From Desulfobacterales bacterium (GTDB lineage: Bacteria; Desulfobacterota; Desulfobacteria; Desulfobacterales; CAFBRK01), in assembly GCA_021737185.1 (NCBI GenBank), contig JAIPEL010000019.1, positions 1 through 46,112 on the forward strand: a DNA stretch of 46,112 nt, given 5' to 3'. Below, piece after piece: positions 39,152 through 46,112 of this stretch; position 1 is the stretch's first letter; each line of letters opens with the position of its first letter. Under the pieces are notes generated by a model. The model ran no database searches. It had not been told where the DNA came from and worked only from the letters and a program-made list of their open reading frames with translations. A program made the position numbers and the translations under genes.

Positions 39152-40048
39152 ATGATGTCAACGGAAACATCTTCGGCGCCGGCCTGCCGCCGTTGCAAAC
39201 CGAACCCTGGTTCCCAGGCATTCGGATTTTCGCTCCTGCTGGCGGCCGTGTTGTTGCTGCCGGTATTGTCCGCCCGGGCGGCGGCGCTGGAAAGCCGGGT
39301 CTTGGAGATCCATTACCGAAACGCAGAAGAGATGCTTTCGGTGGCGTCTCCGCTGCTCACGCCTGCCGGCCGGATCTCGGCCGATGCCCGGACCAATTCA
39401 CTAATTGTGGTCGACACCCCGGCATCCATCCAGCGAATTGTAGAGCTGGTTCAGCGGCTCGATCTCCCGCCGTCAGCGCTCCGTATCGATGTCCGGTTCG
39501 GACAGACAAGGTCTGTCCACAATCAGGAGGCCACAGCCGAAGGGCGTGTTTCCGGAAACGGATGGCAGGTGTCGACCGGAAGGACTGACGAAGACGGCGT
39601 CCAGGTCCAGGTCAGAGACAAAACACGAACCGAGAGCCGCAGGGCCTCATTTTCGGTGACCACCTTGTCGGGGAGTCCGGCATACGTGACCGTCGGCACT
39701 GAAGTCCCCTATTGGCAGCGAAGGGCCGGCATCTGCCGCCGCTACGGCGGATGTCCGCCAGCCGTGGAATTTCATCGGGTGGAAACCGGCTTCTGGGTGA
39801 CCCCCCGGGTTTCAGGAGACCGCATCGACCTGGAGATTGTCCCTCAGGTCGCCGACCTTGCCTCCGGAAGGCGGGTTCGTTTTGCCGCTGCATCCACGCG
39901 CGTTGCGGTCAGACCGGGTCAATGGACAGAGATCGGCGGCGGCGAAAACGTCGAGACCGCGGCCCTGGCTGAAATCCTCGGGGCTGCCGATGCCGAACAA
40001 AACGGCGCCTTTTCCATTTCGTTGAAGGTGGAGCGGCTGGACAAGTGA
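39152..40048 (+). CDS. Secretin-like exported protein with N1 domain
   Basis: A 298-residue protein. After about 22 cytoplasmic residues, a hydrophobic stretch (FGFSLLLAAVLLLPVLSARAAA) acts as signal peptide. ESRVLEIHYRNAEEMLSVASPLL and ADARTNSLIVVDTPASIQRIVELVQRLD form an N1 secretin/TonB short domain. Later, YVTVGTEVPYWQ and VETGFWVTPRVSGDRIDLEIVPQVAD resemble the secretin beta-domain. It is much shorter than a real secretin (about 500-700 residues), and no type II/III/IV machinery lies beside it. It may be a lone pilotin-like or beta-barrel-associated factor. The function is unknown. Confidence 0.7.
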   Translation: MMSTETSSAPACRRCKPNPGSQAFGFSLLLAAVLLLPVLSARAAALESRVLEIHYRNAEEMLSVASPLLTPAGRISADARTNSLIVVDTPASIQRIVELVQRLDLPPSALRIDVRFGQTRSVHNQEATAEGRVSGNGWQVSTGRTDEDGVQVQVRDKTRTESRRASFSVTTLSGSPAYVTVGTEVPYWQRRAGICRRYGGCPPAVEFHRVETGFWVTPRVSGDRIDLEIVPQVADLASGRRVRFAAASTRVAVRPGQWTEIGGGENVETAALAEILGAADAEQNGAFSISLKVERLDK

Positions 40049-40146
40049 AGGCCCGGTATCGAGAAATTACCCGCGAGATTTTTCAGGTCGGCGGGCCGGG
40101 GCTGACCGCAGCCGAAGATGCAGCGGAAAATCGGCCACAAAAGATT

Positions 40147-40431
40147 TCATCCATTCTTTTCTGTAAGCCGATTTCCTCGGTCTGCTTCGGATAGAGCGGC
40201 AGCGGCCAGCTCGATATCGTATGTCTTTGCGGGGTTGAATGCGCCGCCTTCGTACATCTTCGCCGCTTCCTGGATGGCTTCGAACGGAACCCATCCGTGC
40301 TCCTTCCACAGATCCGGATCTTCCTGGTTCCACATCCTAAACTCGATTCCGGCGCCGGTTCTGCGCACATACATCCGAACCCCATGATTTCGGGGAAAAG
40401 GATAGTAGTAGTGCCCTCTGTCATCCTTCAT
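40147..40431 (-). CDS. Conserved-looking hypothetical protein
   Basis: A 94-residue protein starting MKDDRGHYYYPFPRNHGVRMYVR at ATG 40429-40431, with AAGGAAA close upstream and GGAGAGG further up. It reads on through IEFRMWNQEDPDLWKEHGWVPFEAI and EAAKMYE, a mixed charged fold that I believe recurs in sulfate reducers, from memory only. An upstream ATG would lie inside a MITE (40486-40579), so it was rejected. No function can be assigned. Confidence 0.65.
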   Translation of the reverse strand: MKDDRGHYYYPFPRNHGVRMYVRRTGAGIEFRMWNQEDPDLWKEHGWVPFEAIQEAAKMYEGGAFNPAKTYDIELAAAALSEADRGNRLTEKNG

Positions 40432-40485
40432 TTTCCTTATGGTTTCCTCTCCTGGAATTCGACTGTAAATGTCAGGTTTCAAAGG

Positions 40486-40579
40486 TAGAGCGTTTGTCAA
40501 AATAACGTTCCGATATTAACGGTTGATGCTTGATTGAGCGCATCGATTCGGCTCTATAAGCCGCACCCCAAGCGCTCTA
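40486..40579. mobile_element. 94-bp MITE with TA target duplication, copy 2 (IS630-type)
   Basis: The left end TAGAGCGTTT and right end AAGCGCTCTA match copy 1 at 37253-37346, with equal length and about 85% identity overall. One base of the left repeat has diverged. It lies just upstream of the 94-residue hypothetical gene. No transposase gene is nearby, so copies are probably dispersed elsewhere in the genome. Confidence 0.75.
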
Positions 40580-40596
40580 AGTGGTTCTTATTTTAT

Positions 40597-40758
40597 CCAA
40601 TCTGATTATGGAAACAGATTGGGCCGACCGGCTGTTTGATTCGTACGGTTACCCCTTTACCATAGGCTGGGTGAAATTTGCCGAGTTGCCGATGCCTGCC
40701 GAAGCCGCCCGAACAGACGGTTTTTTTATCATATAGGGATTGTCAAACAGCCGATCTA
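40597..40758. repeat. Palindrome-rich spacer with a partial second element
   Basis: CCAATCTG-ATTATGGAAA-CAGATTGG (40597-40622) is a perfect 8-bp inverted repeat. GACCGGCTGTTTGA (40626-40639) is a near-perfect inverse of TCAAACAGCCGATC (40743-40756), and 40733-40758 is identical to 37367-37392. The stretch is non-coding and looks like remnants of the short element family described at 37367. The rest up to 40910 shows nothing further that I can support. Confidence 0.5.
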
Positions 40759-40910
40759 ATCGCTTTTTAAGGGACGATCGGGATGCGGTCAACGCCGGAG
40801 ATCTGGAAACGTTCAGCTTTGCGTGATCAAGAGGAGGGTGCCGAGCAGGTGTCGGACATAATCCGTCAGGCACTGCAGCGGCGACGTAAGGCGCCCTTTA
40901 TAAAGACGTA

Positions 40911-41837
40911 TTATTTCAGCCTCTCCCAGAATTCCCGGCCCGCATCCTGCCTCCGGTCATACTGCTGCCCTTCCGAAGTCGGCACCGTCGACGGCCGGCC
41001 GCCCCGAAGGCGCGCCACCCGCTCCTCGATGGGCGGGTGCGTCGAAAACAGATGGGTGATGCCCCCTCCGGACAATGGATTGACGATGAACATGTGGGCG
41101 GTGGACGGGTTTGCCGTCATCGGTATCCGCCGGCTGTAGGCCCCGAGCTTTTCCAATGCGCTGGCCAGCCCCTCGGGGTCCTCTGAAATGCCAGCGCCCA
41201 CGCGGTCGGCAAGATATTCCCGGCTCCGGGAGATCGCCATCTGGATGACCATCGCCGCCAGCGGCGCGATGACGGACATCGCGATCAGGCCGATGATTCC
41301 CCCTCCTCCCCCCTCGTCGTCATTGCGCATGCCGCCGAAAATGGCGGACCATCTTGCCATACTGGCCAGCAGCATGATCGCTCCGGCCATGGTGGCGGCA
41401 ATGCTGCCGATCAGGATATCCCGGTCTTTGATATGGGCCATTTCGTGGGCCAGGACCCCTCTGAGCTCGTCTTTGCTCATCATTTTCAGAAGCCCATCGG
41501 TGGCGGCAACCACCGCGTGCTCCGGGTTTCTGCCGGTGGCAAATGCGTTGGGCGCCTCTTGGGGAATCCGGTAGACCTTCGGCATCGGCAGCCCCGCCCG
41601 CGTCGCCAACTCCCGGACCGTTTCATACAAAAAGGGATCGTCCCGCTCATCGACCGGCTGGGCGCGAACCATTTTCAGCACCAGTCTGTCCGAGTACCAG
41701 TAGCTGAAAAAGTTCATGCCGGCGGCGAATATCAGGGCGATTACCATCCCCTGTCTTCCGCCAAGCACCTGCCCGATCACCACGATCAAGACCGTGAGTG
41801 CGCCGAGCAAGAGCGCCGTTCGAAGCTGATTGCCCAT
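40911..41837 (-). CDS. htpX: HtpX, membrane zinc metalloprotease
   Basis: A 308-residue M48-family protease that degrades misfolded inner-membrane proteins. Two N-terminal transmembrane segments ([34 protein letters not shown]) precede the catalytic motif HEMAH (131-135), and the third zinc ligand is in SREYLADR. Two more hydrophobic segments follow HEMAH. The start ATG 41835-41837 has GGAGG eight bases upstream and is preferred to the longer frame. It is divergent from a DUF2914 gene. Usually HtpX is under envelope-stress control; nothing of that kind is visible here. Confidence 0.94.
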   Translation of the reverse strand: MGNQLRTALLLGALTVLIVVIGQVLGGRQGMVIALIFAAGMNFFSYWYSDRLVLKMVRAQPVDERDDPFLYETVRELATRAGLPMPKVYRIPQEAPNAFATGRNPEHAVVAATDGLLKMMSKDELRGVLAHEMAHIKDRDILIGSIAATMAGAIMLLASMARWSAIFGGMRNDDEGGGGGIIGLIAMSVIAPLAAMVIQMAISRSREYLADRVGAGISEDPEGLASALEKLGAYSRRIPMTANPSTAHMFIVNPLSGGGITHLFSTHPPIEERVARLRGGRPSTVPTSEGQQYDRRQDAGREFWERLK

Positions 41838-42021
41838 GGGTGAGTCCTCCAAGATCGATTTCATGCTGGAATGCCGCTTTTACCAAGCGCGTGATGACAT
41901 TCGAACCGTGAATTTTCATAATAGGATTTACCGGGAAAAAAACAAGGGGAGCGAAACCCGATCGACGTCAAAGTATCCTTTTTTCCTTGAAAAGCAGCGG
42001 ATTTGGCTCCATAAGGGGGGC

Positions 42022-42429
42022 ATGAAGATTCCCATTTGGTCCCTCGGGGCGGTCATGTGGCTGATTGCCGCCTCGGCCGGGGCGCAGCCCCCGGCCGACA
42101 ATAAAAGCCTGACCCTGGTCCATGCCGTGATGTGCGAGGCTATCGAGGACGGCAAACCGGTCAACGAAACCGTGGTCTTTTCCTTTGAAAAAGAAAAGGC
42201 GGCCTGCTTTACCTCTTTCAATCCGGTGCAGAAAAAGACCCATATCTACCACCGATGGTACAGGCGCGACCGGCTGAATGCAACAGCCAAGCTCCAGGTC
42301 AACCCACCCCAGTGGTCGACCTTCAGCCGGATCCAGCTGCGGGAGGGAGACAAGGGACCCTGGCGGGTGGAAATCGTCGATGCTGACGGCAGCCTGCTCA
42401 AAATTCTCCGGTTCAGCATCACGGAATGA
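42022..42429 (+). CDS. DUF2914 exported protein
   Basis: A 135-residue protein with a signal peptide (about 1-22, IPIWSLGAVMWLIAASAGA). The core is DUF2914-like: AVMCEAIEDGKPVNETVVFSFE, then KTHIYHRWYRRDRL with the conserved HxW pattern, and WSTFSRIQLREGDKGPWRVEIVDADG. The domain is predicted to be beta-rich and extracytoplasmic, role unknown. It has a good AAGGGGG ribosome region and is followed after 10 bases by the diadenylate cyclase gene. Confidence 0.85.
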   Translation: MKIPIWSLGAVMWLIAASAGAQPPADNKSLTLVHAVMCEAIEDGKPVNETVVFSFEKEKAACFTSFNPVQKKTHIYHRWYRRDRLNATAKLQVNPPQWSTFSRIQLREGDKGPWRVEIVDADGSLLKILRFSITE

Positions 42430-42439
42430 GTCTGCAAAC

Positions 42440-43873
42440 ATGGATTCTCTGATCGTTTTTTTCAAGGCACTTCGCTGGCAGGACTTCATCGACATCGCCC
42501 TGGCCAGCTATATTCTTTTCCGTTTTTATGTCCTTTTTCGCGGGACCTATGTATTCCGCGTCATCTCGGGGCTGGCCCTTTTGTGGATCTTTCAGCGGAT
42601 CGCCGCCTATCTGGGCCTGATCGTCACCAGCTGGGCGCTGCAGGGAATCACGGCCGTCGCCGCCTTCATCATCATCGTGGTTTTTCGAAACGAACTGCGG
42701 AGCGTGCTTCAGGCCAAGAATATCAAAAATATCTTGTGGGGGGTTTCCCCGAAGACGATCCAAGCGCCGGTGGAAATCATCGTTTCCGGCATCTTCGAAC
42801 TCATGAAAAGGCGAATCGGGGCCCTGCTGGTATTTCCCGGCAGCGAAGACATCGACGAAGTGGTGAAAAACGGCATCGCCTGGGAGGGAAAGATCACCCA
42901 GGAGATGATTCTGAGCATTTTCTGGCACGACAACCCGGTCCATGACGGTGCGGCCATCATCGAAGGCGACGAGGTGCGAAAGGTCGGGGTCATCCTTCCC
43001 CTTTCCCATCGCACCGATCTGCCCTCCCATTTCGGCACCCGGCACCGGGCGGCGGTCGGAATGGCCGAAAAAAGCGACGCCCTTGTGGTGGTCGTTTCCG
43101 AAGAGCGAAAGAGCATCCTGGCCGTCAAAGGAGCGGAGCTGATCAAGGTCGCGAGCCCGGATCAGCTGTCCCAGCTGCTACAGCGGCACATGGGCGTCGT
43201 CGCCGATCCGGAGGCCCCCGCAGGCCGCCGGTCCATGCGCCTGGCCACAGCGGGAGCTCTTTCGGTCTTGCTGGTGGCCGGTCTCTGGTTCAGCTTCACC
43301 ACGGGAAAAGACACCCTGATCGAACTCCAGGTCCCCGTGAGATACAACAATCGCGCGTCCGGCGTGGAGATCGTCAGCGCCTCGGTCAACTCGGTGAACC
43401 TTCAGCTCAGCGGTTCCGGGACCCTGATCCAGTCTCTTCGACCCAGCCAGGTGCAGGTCCAGCTCGATCTGAAATCGGCCGCTGTCGGCACCAACGAGTT
43501 CACCATCACCAGCAGCAACATCAGCCTACCCCCCGGCATCGTCTTGAAAACCGTGCAGCCTCGCCAGGTCACCGTCACCCTCGACCGGCTGGTACGAAAA
43601 CAGCTCCCGGTCCAGGTGGACTGGACCGGGAAGCTGCCCGAAGGCCGGATTCTTAAAAGCGTCAGGGTGATGCCGGAAGCTGTGGAGATCGAGGGTGGAA
43701 ACCGGATCATAGAGGACACGGAAACCGTCTACACCCAGAAGGTGCCCATAGACGGCCTGACCAAAAGCGGGACGATCTCCGTCGGATTGGCCCTCCAGCC
43801 TGCCTCGCTGAAGGTGGCCCCCGGCTCGCCGGAAAAGGTGACCGTCGAATACATCATTGAAAAACGCCCATAG
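42440..43873 (+). CDS. cdaA: Diadenylate cyclase (CdaA-type) fused to YbbR/CdaR domains
   Basis: A 477-residue membrane protein that makes cyclic di-AMP from two ATP. Three N-terminal transmembrane segments (about 14-35, 40-60, 70-82) lead to the DAC domain with the catalytic DGA (169-171, HDGAAII) and RHR (201-203, GTRHRAAVG). After a further helix near 225-235 and a membrane segment around 265-285 (LATAGALSVLLVAGLW), two YbbR-like beta domains fill 290-477. In many bacteria CdaA and its regulator CdaR are separate genes; here they are one polypeptide. It is placed between a DUF2914 and a dGTPase gene. Confidence 0.93.
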   Translation: MDSLIVFFKALRWQDFIDIALASYILFRFYVLFRGTYVFRVISGLALLWIFQRIAAYLGLIVTSWALQGITAVAAFIIIVVFRNELRSVLQAKNIKNILWGVSPKTIQAPVEIIVSGIFELMKRRIGALLVFPGSEDIDEVVKNGIAWEGKITQEMILSIFWHDNPVHDGAAIIEGDEVRKVGVILPLSHRTDLPSHFGTRHRAAVGMAEKSDALVVVVSEERKSILAVKGAELIKVASPDQLSQLLQRHMGVVADPEAPAGRRSMRLATAGALSVLLVAGLWFSFTTGKDTLIELQVPVRYNNRASGVEIVSASVNSVNLQLSGSGTLIQSLRPSQVQVQLDLKSAAVGTNEFTITSSNISLPPGIVLKTVQPRQVTVTLDRLVRKQLPVQVDWTGKLPEGRILKSVRVMPEAVEIEGGNRIIEDTETVYTQKVPIDGLTKSGTISVGLALQPASLKVAPGSPEKVTVEYIIEKRP

Positions 43874-43911
43874 ACCTTTACATTTGCAGAACCCTGTGAA
43901 ATAGGAAATCG

Positions 43912-45009
43912 ATGCAGCCAGACCGCCAACCGTACGACGCCGCGCAGCCAAAGGGACACATCCTGGCAGACTTCGAGCGCAGGGAAAGAAAATTCATGTC
44001 CCCCTTCGGCTGTCTCAGCGCCGACTCCCAGGGCAGGCGCGTTTCCGAGGCGCCCTGTCCGGTTCGCACCGCCTTTCAGCGGGACCGGGACCGGATCGTC
44101 TACTCCAACGCCTTCCGGCGGATGAAACACAAGACCCAGGTGTTTCTCGCCCCGTTGGGGGCCCACTACCGAACCCGGCTGACCCATACGCTGGAAGTCG
44201 CCCAGATCAGTCGCACCATCGCAAGAGCGCTTTACCTGAACGAAGACCTTGCAGAGGCCATCGCCCTGGGCCATGACCTGGGTCATCCGCCCTTCGGCCA
44301 CGGCGGAGAGATGGCGCTAAAAGAGGCCTACGGCCCGCAGTTTTCCCATCACGAGCAGAGCCTCAGGGTGGTGGACGTGCTGGAAAACAACGGGCGGGGC
44401 CTGAACCTGACCTATGAGGTGCGCGACGGCATCTTGAAGCATTCCAAGGGATACGGAAAGATCATCCCCGACAACCCGGAAGAACTGGCAACAACCATCG
44501 AGGGCCGAATCGTCCGAATGGCCGATATCATGGCCTACCTGAACCATGATCTGGACGACGCCATCCGCAGCGGGGTGATCAGCGAGGACCAGGTCCCCGG
44601 AAGCTGCCGCAGGATTCTCGGTGAAACTCATTCAGATCGGGCCACGGTCATGATCCAGGATCTGATTTTCTCCACCCACGTCATCGATGGCCGGCTTTGC
44701 ATGAACGTGAGCGAGGAAGTCGACCGCGCCATGGCGACCCTGCGCAAGTTCCTCTTCGATCACGTCTACCGCTCCAGACGGGTGCACAAGGAATTCGTCA
44801 AGGCGAAAAAGATCCTCAAGGAACTCTATACCTATTTCCTCGAAGACGAGGCCATGCGCCTCAAAACCTTAGAAGAGATGGAGATGCCGGATCTGCACGC
44901 CAACGGAGATGCGCCCCACCGCACGGTCTGCGATCTGATCGCCAGTCTTACCGACACAGAAGCGCTGGAGCTGTATTCGAAAAATTTCTTTCCCTCGCCG
45001 CTGGTCTGA
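43912..45009 (+). CDS. dgt: Deoxyguanosinetriphosphate triphosphohydrolase-like protein
   Basis: A 365-residue HD-superfamily dNTP triphosphohydrolase that splits dGTP (or other dNTPs) into nucleoside and tripolyphosphate. The core is RTAFQRDRDRIVYSNAFRRMKHKTQVF, then RTRLTHTLEVAQISRTIARAL with His92, and ALGHDLGHPPFGHGGE with His121-Asp122 and His125, which complete the metal site. ILKHSKG and IEGRIVRMADIMAYLNHDLDDA follow. The standard short dGTPase form lacks large insertions. It may limit dNTPs during phage infection or starvation, but in general it is housekeeping. Confidence 0.95.
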   Translation: MQPDRQPYDAAQPKGHILADFERRERKFMSPFGCLSADSQGRRVSEAPCPVRTAFQRDRDRIVYSNAFRRMKHKTQVFLAPLGAHYRTRLTHTLEVAQISRTIARALYLNEDLAEAIALGHDLGHPPFGHGGEMALKEAYGPQFSHHEQSLRVVDVLENNGRGLNLTYEVRDGILKHSKGYGKIIPDNPEELATTIEGRIVRMADIMAYLNHDLDDAIRSGVISEDQVPGSCRRILGETHSDRATVMIQDLIFSTHVIDGRLCMNVSEEVDRAMATLRKFLFDHVYRSRRVHKEFVKAKKILKELYTYFLEDEAMRLKTLEEMEMPDLHANGDAPHRTVCDLIASLTDTEALELYSKNFFPSPLV

Positions 45010-45012
45010 TCC

Positions 45013-45627
45013 GTGCAGCGAAAACTGCTTTTGCCTTTCCCGGCCAAACCGATATTGTCGACTTTTCTGGCGCGCCTGGAGGCATTGTATGCGCAAATCG
45101 ACGAGGCCTACCAAGCGGCGGCCGTCCGATGCGGGTTTGTCTGCAGCGGCTGCGATGAAAACTGCTGCCTGACCCGCTTCCACCATCACACGCTGCTTGA
45201 GTTCTTCCATCTCCGGGAAGGATTTCGTCAACTGCCGATGTCCGAACAGCAGTCGGCAAAACGCCGGGCGCAGACCGTTCTAAAAGTATATGAAGCGGCC
45301 AAAAAAAACGAGGCGCCCCCGCGGACCATGTGCCCCCTCAATGTCGAACAGCGATGCCGGCTGTATGGCTATCGACCCATGATCTGCAGGATGCACGGCA
45401 TCCCCCACGTGCTGCACCCAGCCGGTCGACCCCCGATCTACGGTCCGGGCTGTGCGGCATTCAGCGAATCCTGTACGAATCCAACAGCGGCGGTGTTCGA
45501 TCGAACCCCGTTTTATCGAAGCATGGCGGCTCTGGAAAAAGAGATGAGGTCTGCGGCAGGATTTACAGGAAAAACAAAAATGACCGTCGCAGAGATGATT
45601 CTCTGTTTTTGCGAGCATGAACCATGA
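45013..45627 (+). CDS. YkgJ-family cysteine-cluster protein
   Basis: A 204-residue protein with the cysteine pattern of the YkgJ family: CGFVCSGCDENCCLTRF (cluster near 40-54), then CPLNVEQRCRLYGYRPMICRMHGIP. The cysteines are thought to bind zinc or an iron-sulfur cluster. The start is a GTG at 45013, three bases after dgt stops; no better candidate exists. It is translationally coupled to the following gene by ATGA. The role is unknown; such proteins are frequent in sulfate reducers. Confidence 0.85.
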   Translation: MQRKLLLPFPAKPILSTFLARLEALYAQIDEAYQAAAVRCGFVCSGCDENCCLTRFHHHTLLEFFHLREGFRQLPMSEQQSAKRRAQTVLKVYEAAKKNEAPPRTMCPLNVEQRCRLYGYRPMICRMHGIPHVLHPAGRPPIYGPGCAAFSESCTNPTAAVFDRTPFYRSMAALEKEMRSAAGFTGKTKMTVAEMILCFCEHEP

Positions 45628-46112
45628 AAACCATCGACCCGAAAGACACCGACCGGCTGGAGGCCAAGCGGCTTCGGCCCGGTGAAACCTTTTGCTTCCG
45701 CTGCTATCCGGGAATCGAGTGCTTCAACCGCTGCTGCCGGAATCTGAATCTGTTTCTCTATCCCTATGACGTGGTTCGCCTCAAAAAACGGCTGGACTTG
45801 ACTTCGGACCGGTTTCTCGACCGGTTCGTGGACGTGGTACTGCGCAAGGGCAATCATTTCCCGGATGTGCTGCTGCGGATGGCGGACAACGAAGAAAAAA
45901 CCTGCCCCTTTCTAAATGACAGTGGATGCTCGGTGTATCCGGACCGCCCAGACACCTGCCGGCGGTTTCCCGTCGAGCAGGGCCTGAAGTTCGGACAAAA
46001 CCCGGCAGCGACCGAACTGATTCACTTTTTTCGGCCGCCCGACTTTTGTCTCGGCCAGTACGAACCCACCGAGTGGACGGCCGCCTCCTGGTCTGCAGAC
46101 CAGGAGGCGGAG
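45624..46112 (+). CDS. YkgJ-family cysteine-cluster protein, cut by window edge
   Basis: Begins MKTIDPKDTDRLEAKRLR and has FCFRCYPGIECFNRCCRNLNLFLYPYDVVRL, then CPFLNDSGCSVYPDRPDTCRRFPVEQG, the classical YkgJ motif order. It is a different subtype from the preceding one. The ATG overlaps the upstream stop. 163 codons are visible; the C-terminus is outside the window. Confidence 0.86.
   Translation, partial: MKTIDPKDTDRLEAKRLRPGETFCFRCYPGIECFNRCCRNLNLFLYPYDVVRLKKRLDLTSDRFLDRFVDVVLRKGNHFPDVLLRMADNEEKTCPFLNDSGCSVYPDRPDTCRRFPVEQGLKFGQNPAATELIHFFRPPDFCLGQYEPTEWTAASWSADQEAE

Noticed and set aside
40649-40873. 74-codon minus-strand ORF
   Set aside because: Composition is low-complexity, it overlaps the repeat stretch and has no ribosome site or similarity.

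Overview
The window looks like a GC-rich chromosome segment of an anaerobic, corrinoid-using Desulfobacterota (old Deltaproteobacteria), probably a sulfate-reducer relative. This is inferred from gene content: two pyrrolysine-free MttB-family methyltransferases with a corrinoid protein and a methyl-pterin methyltransferase, a B12-binding radical SAM protein, a TRAP transporter, a diadenylate cyclase fused to YbbR domains, and paired YkgJ proteins. No rRNA or other taxonomic marker is present.

Layout. 1-1735 (minus): TRAP transporter dctP-dctQ-dctM, the last cut by the window edge. 2027-5077 (plus): hisS and aspS with a strong terminator; the AspRS carries residues typical of non-discriminating enzymes. 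5166-18613 (minus): one long, tightly packed defence-type operon. In transcription order it holds an XRE regulator, a DNA methylase with an N-terminal PD-(D/E)XK nuclease-like domain, a type I specificity subunit, the DarT/DarG ADP-ribosylation toxin-antitoxin, a 60-residue protein, a winged-helix-like helper, DndD, a DndE-HerA fusion, a second helper, an orphan HigA-like antitoxin and a SWIM zinc-finger protein. The DndC and DndA sulfur-chemistry genes are absent, so this appears to be a Dnd-like ATPase module wired to a type I-like methylase. I regard it as the most system-like discovery candidate in the window.

19062-22932: nicotinate phosphoribosyltransferase (plus), then a 3-methyladenine DNA glycosylase and a B12-radical SAM protein (minus). 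23079-24183: a gene graveyard with a P-type ATPase tail, an N-terminally truncated AbiEi and an internally deleted AbiEii. 24374-28839 (plus): a chromate-resistance-type operon with a palindromic operator. It contains chrB, a 41-codon ORF, a ChrB-like gene whose in-frame TGA falls exactly at the conserved cysteine (candidate selenocysteine), a deleted and stop-interrupted MFS gene, chrA, and a truncated rhodanese-HD gene. A tRNA-Asn (minus) closes this region.

29081-37110: a MarR regulator divergent from a corrinoid methyltransferase operon (activation-domain protein, MttB homologue, MtgA-like methyltransferase, second MttB homologue, corrinoid protein, SAM-dependent methyltransferase). A palindrome overlaps its -10 box and a strong terminator ends it. 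37232-40758 contains a Fur-family regulator, small hypothetical genes, a secretin-like exported protein and two copies of a 94-bp IS630-type MITE. 40911-46112: htpX (minus), then a plus-strand run of a DUF2914 protein, diadenylate cyclase-YbbR, dGTPase and two YkgJ-type cysteine-cluster proteins, the last cut by the window edge.
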